Part shown: positions 1-5,087 of the stretch, one piece after another
Layout of the letters: every line of letters begins with the position of its first letter
How positions within the stretch are numbered: the first letter of the stretch is position 1
IMG/VR virus record: IMGVR_UViG_3300037264_003347
Span: 1-35,926 of that record
Strand: one strand, 5' to 3'
DNA: 35,926 nt
Source: a virus
Program-made: the position numbers and the translations under genes
Notes under the pieces: generated by a model
Told to the model about the DNA's origin: nothing
Databases searched by the model: none
The model's input: the letters and a program-made list of their open reading frames with translations, nothing else

Positions 1-59
1 TCGGCTGGTGTGAGTCGGAGCCTGTTGCAGGGCGGCCGATCCGTTTAAGCTCGGCACGG

Positions 60-236
60 ATGGTCCTCTACTGGGATGCCGCGTGTGGTGGCCTGTTTGG
101 CTTGGCGGCTGGCGGCCCGAAGGGGGCCACCCGTCTCACGGCCGCCGTCCGCGATCACGGTGACGAGGCAGTGCGCCAGTGGTTCTCTGTTGCCCCCGAG
201 GCGGCGAAGGAGATCGACGCCTGGGAAGCAGCGTGA
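60..236 (+). CDS. Small hypothetical protein, possibly 5'-truncated by window edge
   Basis: A 58-residue protein if translation starts at ATG 60 (begins MVLYWDAACG, ends DAWEAA). I do not recognise a family. No clear Shine-Dalgarno precedes ATG 60, and the same frame is open to the left edge, so this may be the 3' part of a longer gene. In frame 1 a different peptide ends at TAA 46-48 and could be the tail of an upstream gene. That arrangement would favour ATG 60 as the real start. The gene is the first visible member of a plus-strand early operon; its TGA (234-236) overlaps the GTG of the next gene as GTGA. Existence is fairly likely; start and function are uncertain. Confidence 0.5.
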   Translation: MVLYWDAACGGLFGLAAGGPKGATRLTAAVRDHGDEAVRQWFSVAPEAAKEIDAWEAA

Positions 237-559
237 CCGCTGCCTACGGCTACGGCTCCGGCTCCGGCTACGGCTACGGCTACGGCGACGGCTACGGCGA
301 CGGCTACGGCTACGGCGACGGCGACGGCTACGGCTACGGCGACGGCGACGGCGACGGCTACGGCGACGGCTACGGCGAAGTCTTGGGAGAAGTAGGTGAG
401 CACAAGGCTTGCTTGGTGTGGCCTGGGTACATTCGCGTAGGCTGTCAGACGCTATCGGTCCGGGCTTGGAAGGCTCAGTGGCGCGCGCTGGCTGCCAAGC
501 ACGGTGTTGTTGTGACGGAGCCTTCGGTGAGGCAGATGCTCAAGCTGGCCCGGCCATGA
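233..559 (+). CDS. Gly-Tyr/Gly-Asp dipeptide-repeat small protein
   Basis: A 108-residue protein from GTG 233, chosen because the GTGA overlap with the preceding stop matches the operon's style. Residues 5-48 are 22 uninterrupted dipeptides of YG, DG or SG, an extremely flexible, aromatic and acidic low-complexity segment. Residues 49-108 form a compact-looking tail (begins EVLGEVGEHK) with Trp and basic residues (WKAQWRALAAKHG). Similar Tyr-Gly/Asp-Gly runs occur in other phage hypotheticals, but I know of no assigned function. The tail could be a small globular domain tethered by the repeat; a phase-separating or adhesive role is only speculation. It sits immediately before a Lar-like antirestriction gene, and its stop overlaps that gene's ATG as ATGA, suggesting coupled early expression. 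Confidence 0.75.
   Translation: MTAAYGYGSGSGYGYGYGDGYGDGYGYGDGDGYGYGDGDGDGYGDGYGEVLGEVGEHKACLVWPGYIRVGCQTLSVRAWKAQWRALAAKHGVVVTEPSVRQMLKLARP
245..376 (+). repeat. 6-bp tandem repeat (22 units) encoding Tyr-Gly/Asp-Gly
   Basis: Twenty-two consecutive 6-bp units of the form TACGGC, GACGGC or TCCGGC lie wholly inside the gene at 233-559. The third base of every codon is C, so variation is almost entirely at the first two bases of alternate codons. This gives Tyr, Asp or Ser against an invariant Gly. The array keeps all six frames largely open, which explains the spurious Arg/Leu-rich and Ala/Val-rich frames here. Confidence 0.95.
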
Positions 560-933
560 AGCCAAACCTGTCCGGTAACGTCACGAATCATGACGGCGAC
601 TACACGGTAAACGTTGCCACGATCTGCCCATTCTGCGGCGGTTCCATGCTTCACTGCCTACAGGCAACCAGCCGCGACGTAGCGATCGAGTGCTGGAACT
701 GCTTTGCGCGTGGCCCACTCGCCTCCGATGAGTCGGAGACGGACGACCGAGCCCCCGGCGTAGTAGCGGCAGGGAAGTGGGATCAGCGCGCGGCCCTCGC
801 TCCCCTCATAATCGAGGTGACGGCGTGGGGCGCCAACCTGTTCGACGCCGCCACCGGCGAGCGCGTTTCCGACTCAAGCGGCATCGCGGTTCGCGACATC
901 GCTGCCGGCACGCCACTCTTCAAGCGTCTATGA
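556..933 (+). CDS. Lar-like restriction-alleviation zinc-ribbon protein
   Basis: A 125-residue protein starting at ATG 556 (ATGA overlap with the previous gene). Residues 24-27 (CPFC) and 46-49 (CWNC) form a four-cysteine zinc ribbon, followed by ARGP at 51-54 and a lysine-tryptophan pair at 74-75. This spacing and the following acidic stretch match the Lar family of phage and prophage proteins. Characterised members alleviate type I restriction by altering host restriction-modification activity. Residues 81-125 are an extra tail with the motif ANLFDAATGE that is not part of the usual short Lar core. Family membership is from motif pattern only; many Lar-like phage proteins have never been tested, so antirestriction activity is inferred. 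Position in a plus-strand early operon fits a defence-evasion role. Confidence 0.75.
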   Translation: MKPNLSGNVTNHDGDYTVNVATICPFCGGSMLHCLQATSRDVAIECWNCFARGPLASDESETDDRAPGVVAAGKWDQRAALAPLIIEVTAWGANLFDAATGERVSDSSGIAVRDIAAGTPLFKRL

Positions 934-1232
934 CCCTCGCCCTCACCCTCCGTCGCCACAACTTCACCCCCGCCACCCTGCCACGGCTGGAGCGCCAGCA
1001 GGCCACTTGGGACTGGTGGACGAGCGACGGTCACAGCGGTTTGTTGGAGATCCACATCCCTTCGCCGCGTTTGCTGGGCGGCAGCGTCGCCGACAGCGCG
1101 TTCAACGCCCTTCAGGACGCCATAGACGCTCGCTTTGTGGGCGCTACGGAGCTTGGATGGCTCCAAGGGGGCCCAGTTGTAGGCTCTGTCGTCAAAATCC
1201 GCCCCGTTTCAGGAGGAAACCATGACCGTTGA
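930..1232 (+). CDS. Hypothetical early protein, 100 residues
   Basis: A 100-residue protein from ATG 930, which overlaps the Lar-like gene's stop as ATGA. It is rich in aromatic and hydrophobic residues (QQATWDWWTSDGHSGLLEIH around residues 24-43) with no cysteine pairs, signal peptide or membrane segment. I do not recognise a family. It overlaps the start of the downstream exonuclease gene by 11 bases, and that gene's Shine-Dalgarno (AGGAGG) lies within this reading frame. It is therefore almost certainly co-transcribed with the Lar-like and exonuclease genes. A nuclease accessory or anti-defence role is possible from position only. Confidence 0.7.
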   Translation: MTLALTLRRHNFTPATLPRLERQQATWDWWTSDGHSGLLEIHIPSPRLLGGSVADSAFNALQDAIDARFVGATELGWLQGGPVVGSVVKIRPVSGGNHDR

Positions 1233-1938
1233 CCGTGTTCGGGTGCTTATGGACATCGAAACCTGCCCCGAGTGGGTGGTTCCAGGCCAGCCGGGGGTGC
1301 CGGACCGCTTTCTGCGTGTCGCCGAGGACAAGATGCGGGCGAAAGCGCCTGCTCGGTGGCGCGGCATCGACGAGATGAGGCTTTCCGCGGCTACGCCCAA
1401 CGTCGAGCAGGCCCGAGAGCTCGCCGAGGTGGCGGTGGTGGCCGAGGACATCGCCTTCGACGATGCGCTGACGCCATTGCGTGGGCGGGTGGTGGCTGTG
1501 GGGCTTCAGCAGGCCGGAGATCTGGACCGCGTGTTCTTCACGGCCCCTGGGGCTGACGATGAGAAGGGGTTGCTAGTCGATGTGGCGATGTGGCTGGATG
1601 CCCGGCGGGCCACGCACATCGCGACCTACAACGGCAGCAAGTTCGACATGCCCTTCTTCCAGTTCCGCATGCTGAAGCACCGCATGCCCCGCCTGCCGGT
1701 GAACTGGCGCGACCTGTCCTTCGAGATGCCGTGCATGCGCACGTACACCGGTGCGCCGCTCATCCCGAAGCTCTCCGAGCTGGTGGAGGCGCTGGGTATG
1801 GCACCGATGGACGACTTGAAGGGCGATGCCGCCCCGCGGCTGGTGCGGGACGGCAGGCTGGGGGAGGTGCTTGAGCATCTCGCCTGCGACATGGAGCGTC
1901 TCGAGTATTTGGACCTGACGCTGGGGCGGCCGGCGTAG
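1222..1938 (+). CDS. DEDD-type 3'-5' exonuclease, PolB-exonuclease-like
   Basis: A 238-residue RNase H-fold exonuclease candidate. Its ATG is preceded by AGGAGG at good spacing. Exo I motif: MDIET at 10-14, with D11 and E13 as likely metal ligands. Exo II: TYNGSKFDMPFF at 135-146, with the usual N137 and D142. The expected Exo III motif near the C-terminus appears as HLACD (219-223). D223 is present, but histidine sits four positions before the aspartate where DEDDy enzymes have tyrosine; DEDDh enzymes have histidine five positions before. The protein resembles the stand-alone 3'-5' exonucleases related to the proofreading domain of family B polymerases. No polymerase gene was recognised in the window, so it may process recombination intermediates with the ERF-like protein, or degrade host or competitor DNA. 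It is the last gene of the left plus operon. Confidence 0.85.
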   Translation: MTVDRVRVLMDIETCPEWVVPGQPGVPDRFLRVAEDKMRAKAPARWRGIDEMRLSAATPNVEQARELAEVAVVAEDIAFDDALTPLRGRVVAVGLQQAGDLDRVFFTAPGADDEKGLLVDVAMWLDARRATHIATYNGSKFDMPFFQFRMLKHRMPRLPVNWRDLSFEMPCMRTYTGAPLIPKLSELVEALGMAPMDDLKGDAAPRLVRDGRLGEVLEHLACDMERLEYLDLTLGRPA

Positions 1939-2006
1939 CTACGGCTGCGGGCGGGGGTGAGCTTCTCGCCGGTGGTTGCGTCGTAGAGGTCGCCGAAAGG
2001 GTACAT
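1626..2006 (-). CDS. Small minus-strand ORF with antisense-overlapping tail
   Basis: Begins at ATG 2006 behind a strong Shine-Dalgarno (GGAGGTGATGTG), with its ATG overlapping the preceding stop as TGATG. The first ~23 residues look like a real protein ([16 protein letters not shown]). From about residue 25 the frame runs antisense through the 3' end of the exonuclease gene for roughly 300 bases and becomes Arg/Ser-rich shadow-like sequence until a stop at 1626. Most likely a small gene has lost its own stop, or its 3' end was removed when the two convergent operons were joined. The nominal 126-residue product may still be made. The GDLYDATTGE motif echoes ANLFDAATGE in the C-terminal tail of the Lar-like protein. 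Function unknown. Confidence 0.4.
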   Translation of the reverse strand: MYPFGDLYDATTGEKLTPARSRSYAGRPSVRSKYSRRSMSQARCSSTSPSLPSRTSRGAASPFKSSIGAIPSASTSSESFGMSGAPVYVRMHGISKDRSRQFTGRRGMRCFSMRNWKKGMSNLLPL

Positions 2007-2119
2007 CACATCACCTCCAGATTGAACCCGCCACCGTCGCGCACCTTGCGCGCGGTGACTATCACAAACTCGAAAGGATAAGCCTCGCTCGCAACTTTCG
2101 TCTTGACCAGCGCGCTCAC
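2006..2119 (-). CDS. Tiny 37-residue hypothetical protein
   Basis: This 37-codon gene is supported by both borders. It starts at GTG 2119 overlapping the pentapeptide gene's TGA as GTGA, and its stop overlaps the next ATG as TGATG. The composition is protein-like ([20 protein letters not shown] at residues 5-24): mixed beta-prone and charged residues, unlike the repetitive shadows around it. No family recognised. The length is similar to small phage host-modulating peptides, but nothing in the sequence says what it binds. Co-transcribed with the minus-strand accessory operon. Confidence 0.6.
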   Translation of the reverse strand: MSALVKTKVASEAYPFEFVIVTARKVRDGGGFNLEVM

Positions 2120-2757
2120 CTCGGCACCGCCAGCCGCGCCCGTGCCGCAGCGACAGCAGCGGCAAGGTCGGGGTGCACGTCGCTGCCGAACCAGCCCTGT
2201 GACGCCGCCCGGGGCAGCAGCAGGCTACCGCACGTTTGCGGGTGCAGCCGGCGTCGCTCGTCGCCGACTGGCAGTAGTGCCTGCGCCCAGCCGGCGAGGC
2301 AGTGGGCCGTGCCGCAGGCCCCCACCTCGGTCGCAGCCTCGGGGCGGTAGGCCTCGTGGTGCCAGATCGCCTGATTCCAGAGATCAGCCGGGGCGGCTGC
2401 GATCGCCTCGACGCACGCGGCTAGCGTGGCGGCCTCCTCCTCCTGGGCCACGAGGCCGATCGCGTCGGTCAGGTCGGCGTCGGTCAGGTTGGCGTAGGTC
2501 AGGTTGGCGCCGGTCAGGTTGGCGTAGGTCAGGTCGGCGTAGGTCAGGTTGGCGCCGGTCAGGTTGGCGTAGGTCAGGTTGGCGCCGGTCAGGTCGGCGT
2601 CGGTCAGGTTGGCGTCGGTCAGGTTGGCGTCGCGCAGGTTGGCGCGGGCCGCCACCGTCCCCTCCGGGGGCGAGTGCCGCGCCCAGCCGTACACCGCCAG
2701 GCAGTGAGCCTGGTGCGGCGCGTACCACGGGAAAATCTCTAGGTGTCTCGGAATCAT
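2116..2757 (-). CDS. Pentapeptide-repeat protein with C-terminal Cys-motif domain
   Basis: A 213-residue protein from ATG 2757, preceded by AGGAGGGAGC. Residues ~37-99 are about a dozen A(N/D)LTx pentapeptides, expected to fold into a right-handed quadrilateral beta helix. This fold mimics DNA in gyrase-protecting members such as Qnr and MfpA. Residues 1-36 contain HCLAVYGWA, and residues 148-158 contain [11 protein letters not shown], related to the (T/C)xHCxAGW motif I recall beside pentapeptide repeats in other phage proteins. The C-terminal half (about 115-213) is mostly helical. The repeat core is short compared with gyrase-targeting pentapeptide proteins, so DNA mimicry is possible but unproven. 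It belongs to the coupled minus-strand accessory operon and its stop overlaps the GTG of the next gene. Confidence 0.85.
   Translation of the reverse strand: MIPRHLEIFPWYAPHQAHCLAVYGWARHSPPEGTVAARANLRDANLTDANLTDADLTGANLTYANLTGANLTYADLTYANLTGANLTYANLTDADLTDAIGLVAQEEEAATLAACVEAIAAAPADLWNQAIWHHEAYRPEAATEVGACGTAHCLAGWAQALLPVGDERRRLHPQTCGSLLLPRAASQGWFGSDVHPDLAAAVAAARARLAVPR
2464..2643 (-). repeat. 15-bp tandem repeat encoding pentapeptides
   Basis: Roughly twelve 15-bp units, on the plus strand variants of GTCAGGTTGGCGTAG, inside the pentapeptide-repeat gene. Units differ at one or two positions (gta/gtc/gcc; gtt/gtc), giving AN/AD and LTY/LTG/LTD. The high nucleotide identity between units suggests recent expansion or homogenisation rather than only ancient protein-level repetition. 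Confidence 0.9.
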
Positions 2758-2767
2758 GCTCCCTCCT

Positions 2768-3013
2768 TTACTTTGGTAATCTCGGCCCAGTACACCGCCC
2801 CCGGCAGTCCTGGCAGCACCGGCAGACCGCCTGAGTCACGGCGCACGAGCCCGCCTGCCCGCCAGCGCCACAGCCGCGACAGGACGGCAGCAGGCTGGCG
2901 TGGCGACGCTCGCGCAGGAGCAGGGCGCGCAGCTCGGCCGCCAGGTCGGCGGCACCTTCCGCCACCAGCTCGGCCAGCAGAAGCTGCTGGTGGGCTTCGA
3001 GGCCGGGGCTCAA
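2768..3013 (-). CDS. Small Cys-rich protein (zinc-binding candidate)
   Basis: An 81-residue protein assigned from TTG 3013, whose TTGA overlap with the previous stop and upstream GGGGGGTGG fit the operon's coupling. No in-frame ATG or GTG with a comparable signal was preferred. Residues 1-42 are a Leu/Ala/Glu-rich amphipathic helix. Residues 45-74 hold C45, C48, C57, C64, C66, C67, C70 and C74, arranged as CRGC and CQDC with extra cysteines, suggesting one or two zinc sites. The stop TAA is followed directly by the Shine-Dalgarno of the pentapeptide gene. An overlapping frame ending at 2754 is also open and even has an ATGA junction, but its composition is Arg/Pro/Gly-rich and lacks helical pattern. 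Frame choice is therefore likely, not certain; function unknown. Confidence 0.55.
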   Translation of the reverse strand: MSPGLEAHQQLLLAELVAEGAADLAAELRALLLRERRHASLLPSCRGCGAGGQAGSCAVTQAVCRCCQDCRGRCTGPRLPK

Positions 3014-3408
3014 GGCGCCACCCCCCTTCCGTCGGCGTCGAGCAGTACACGACGGCCGAGGCCCAGGTGGACCAGGACCCACGACCACTCAACCACTCCC
3101 TGCAGGTCCCAGGCCGTAAGGTACACCGGTGGGTGTTGCTGCTTAAGCCCCTCGAAGGCCATCAATGAGCGGGCAATCCCATCCGGCACCGGCCGCCCTG
3201 CTAGGCCGAGGACCAGCGCGCCGTCGGTGTACCAGTGCTCATGGTCGCCACGACCGCGCTGGCAGTCCATGGTGAGCCATTGTCCACCACCGCCAGGGAA
3301 TGGCCACAACACCGCCACCGGCGCCCTGCTCCCGTGCGGCCCGTCGCCTATCAGCGCCTCCCTGTGTTCGGCACTCGGCACGAGCAGCACCCCCGCCACG
3401 GCGGTCAT
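3010..3408 (-). CDS. Hypothetical protein, 132 residues
   Basis: Starts at ATG 3408 (ATGA overlap with the upstream gene, with GAGGTG just before it). The protein is a well-mixed globular sequence with several Trp and aromatic residues: WPFPGGGGQWLTMDC near residues 35-49, DHEHWYTDGALVLGLAG near 55-71 and WDLQGVVEWSWVLVHLGLG near 100-118. No signal peptide, membrane span or motif that I can name. The DHEHWYTDG stretch could be a metal or ligand site, but this is only a visual impression. Coupled on both sides within the minus-strand accessory operon. Confidence 0.7.
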   Translation of the reverse strand: MTAVAGVLLVPSAEHREALIGDGPHGSRAPVAVLWPFPGGGGQWLTMDCQRGRGDHEHWYTDGALVLGLAGRPVPDGIARSLMAFEGLKQQHPPVYLTAWDLQGVVEWSWVLVHLGLGRRVLLDADGRGVAP

Positions 3409-3623
3409 CGGAGCACCTCCGCGGCGCAGCGCGTCAGCGTGTTGGCCCAGGCCTCGTTCTCGACGTAGCGTTGGCCGCCATCGGCCAGTACGCGCCGGGC
3501 GTCCATCCGCCACCCCTCCGCCAGCGCTCGCAGCCGGTCCACCTCGGCCACCAGTGCGCGCACCTGCGCACCGGTCACCGACGCCGGCCACCTTCGGATC
3601 TCCTCCAGCTCGGCGGCGGTCAT
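3405..3623 (-). CDS. Small helical/coiled-coil protein, 72 residues
   Basis: A 72-residue protein from ATG 3623, overlapping the preceding stop as ATGA. Residues ~2-45 form a long helix with hydrophobic residues at coiled-coil-like spacing (GAQVRALVAEVDRLRALAEG around residues 18-37). The second half contains DARRVLADGG and ANTLTRCAAEVLR. No catalytic motif. It may be an oligomerisation or partner protein for the products on either side, since all three genes share single-base-scale overlaps. I do not recognise a family. Confidence 0.65.
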   Translation of the reverse strand: MTAAELEEIRRWPASVTGAQVRALVAEVDRLRALAEGWRMDARRVLADGGQRYVENEAWANTLTRCAAEVLR

Positions 3624-4183
3624 CGCTCACCCCCAACATGGCGACACACAGCAGCGAGCGCGAGCCAATCGGCCTGCGGGTCCGCAGGGTCGATCGAGGC
3701 GATGGCGACGATCGAACCGTAGCCCCAGCCGTCGTGGGTGCGACGGCGAACCGCACCAAGCGCAGCAAGCGAAACCGGGCCGGGGGCGAACTGGATGCAG
3801 CACATGTCCCGCGGCGCGCTGATCGTCTGGAGCGCCCATGCCTGCGACGTGCCGATCCGGTACCACCCCGGCGCCGTCGCCCCGACCTCCAGCCCCACCC
3901 TCTCCGCGAGCCAACGGGCGCAGCGATCGCGGGTCGCGGCGTCGGCGAGGGAAAGTCGTGGCGACTCGACACGTAGCGTCATGTACGCGCAGTCAGTGCC
4001 GGGCGAGTCCTCCCAGCCGTCCGGTGCTGTTGGCCCAGCCAACCAGTCGCCCGGGTAGTCAGGGTCAGGGCACAGCAGCGCCCCGGGCCCGCCGCCGTCG
4101 GTATCCTCCGGCAGAGCAGGCAGCCCCACCGGGTCCAGGCCAGGCACCTCCGACAGTCGCAGCAGCAGGCGAGGGTCGCTCAC
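3620..4183 (-). CDS. Hypothetical protein, 187 residues
   Basis: Assigned from GTG 4183, which overlaps the Ala-rich gene's TGA as GTGA. The frame stays open far upstream, but only because it runs through the repeat array in a meaningless Arg/Glu/Gly frame. The N-terminal ~65 residues are acidic and Pro-rich (LPALPEDTDGGGPGALLCPD). The rest is a mixed alpha/beta domain with an RDRCARWLAERVGLEV helix (near 87-102) and several Trp, Cys and Met residues (PRDMCCIQF). The pattern is consistent with a small soluble phage early protein often seen beside Ala-repeat genes. Function unknown. Confidence 0.7.
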   Translation of the reverse strand: MSDPRLLLRLSEVPGLDPVGLPALPEDTDGGGPGALLCPDPDYPGDWLAGPTAPDGWEDSPGTDCAYMTLRVESPRLSLADAATRDRCARWLAERVGLEVGATAPGWYRIGTSQAWALQTISAPRDMCCIQFAPGPVSLAALGAVRRRTHDGWGYGSIVAIASIDPADPQADWLALAAVCRHVGGER

Positions 4184-5049
4184 GCCGCCTCCCTGGTCAC
4201 GATCCTGGCCTCGATCGCGTCGAGCACCGCCGCGGTGATCCGGTCCGCACTCTCGGCCCTCGCGGCACTCGCGGCCCTCTCGGCACTCGCGGCCCTCGCG
4301 GCACTCGCGGCCCTCGCGGCGCTCGCGGCGCTCGCGGCCCTCGCGGCCCTCTCGGCACTCGCGGCCCTCGCGGCCCTCGCGGCGCTCGCGGCCCTCGCGG
4401 CCCTCTCGGCACTCGCGGCCCTCGCGGCGCTCGCGGCGCTCGCGGCCCTCGCGGCCCTCGCGGCACTCGCGGCCCTCCCGGCCCTCGCGGCGCTCGCGGC
4501 CCTCTCGGCACTCGCGGCACTCGCGGCACTCGCGGCCCTCGCGGCCCACGCGGCGCTCGCGGCCCACGCGGCGCTCGCGGCCCTCTCGGCCCTCTCGGCC
4601 CTCTCGGCCCTCGCGGCCCTCGCGGCGGGTGGCGCGCCTGCCTCCAGCCACGCTAGCACCTCGTCGATCGCCGCCACCACGCCCCACTCGTCGCGGCGGA
4701 CGTGGCTGCGCGCCTCGCGCAGTGCGATCCCCCTCGCCTGGAGGTCCAGCGCTCGCCAGTCCTCCGGCGTCAGCGCGCCCCACCGGCGGGCCAGCCCGGC
4801 GAAACGCCGGACCATTCTTGGCCACGCGGTCGCCGAGCCAGAGTCGTCGAGCCACGGCGTGAGGTTGGCGAGCCAAGGCGGCATTACCTCGGCTGGGCAC
4901 GCCTCCGCGCTCCCCGCATCGCCGGCCTCCGGCGATAGCGCGGCGAGCAAACAGGCGGTCTCCCGCCCGGCGGCGTCAGTGCCACGCCACTCGTGGCGGA
5001 GCAGCCGCCCCTCGGCAATCAGCAGGTCCAGTCGGTCTATCCCCTCCAT
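4180..5049 (-). CDS. Ala-rich tripeptide-repeat protein with conserved N-terminal domain
   Basis: A 289-residue protein from ATG 5049 behind AGGAGGTGAGTC. Residues 1-137 are a unique, Trp-rich domain ([57 protein letters not shown]). I recall similar, functionally unassigned domains from other phages. Residues ~140-267 are a tripeptide-periodic stretch of the form A-A/E/G-R/S/W, predicted as one very long Ala helix with a slowly rotating stripe of Arg/Ser/Glu. The C-terminus ([17 protein letters not shown]) looks like a capping helix. It is the first accessory gene after the DnaB helicase, with its own strong ribosome binding site and a 38-bp gap, so it may be expressed at a higher level than its neighbours. 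Confidence 0.8.
   Translation of the reverse strand: MEGIDRLDLLIAEGRLLRHEWRGTDAAGRETACLLAALSPEAGDAGSAEACPAEVMPPWLANLTPWLDDSGSATAWPRMVRRFAGLARRWGALTPEDWRALDLQARGIALREARSHVRRDEWGVVAAIDEVLAWLEAGAPPAARAARAERAERAERAASAAWAASAAWAARAASAASAASAERAASAARAGRAASAARAARAASAASAARAASAERAARAASAARAARAASAERAARAASAASAARAASAARAASAERAASAARAESADRITAAVLDAIEARIVTREAA
4252..4629 (-). repeat. 9-bp tandem repeat (~42 units) in Ala-rich gene
   Basis: About 42 units of 9 bp (plus strand variants of CGCGGCCCT, CGCGGCACT, CGCGGCGCT and CTCGGCACT). Only two or three positions vary. The variation changes the third residue of each tripeptide among Arg, Ser, Trp and Glu while Ala is kept. No stop appears in any of the six frames over the array, which produces long meaningless Leu/Ala, Pro/Arg/Gly and Arg/Glu/Gly frames. 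Confidence 0.95.
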
Positions 5050-5087
5050 GACTCACCTCCTAGCGTTGCACCAACATTTCTCGCAGC

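Noticed and set aside
245-376. Tandem repeats considered as an attachment site or origin
   Set aside because: Simple 6-bp coding repeat with invariant Gly codons; no palindromes or AT-rich element.
2464-2643. Regular direct repeats considered as a CRISPR array
   Set aside because: Units are 15 bp, contiguous without spacers, and code for pentapeptides.
2754-3092. Alternative minus-strand frame ending EITKVKEGA with an ATGA junction
   Set aside because: Overlaps the Cys-rich gene; Arg/Pro/Gly-rich composition and the better-placed TAA plus Shine-Dalgarno of the other frame make it less likely, though not excluded.
3838-4656. Collagen-like Gly-Pro-Arg/Gly-Thr-Arg frame on the plus strand
   Set aside because: It is only the 9-bp array read in another frame; no ribosome site, and the minus-strand frame continues into real coding sequence at both ends with coupled neighbours.
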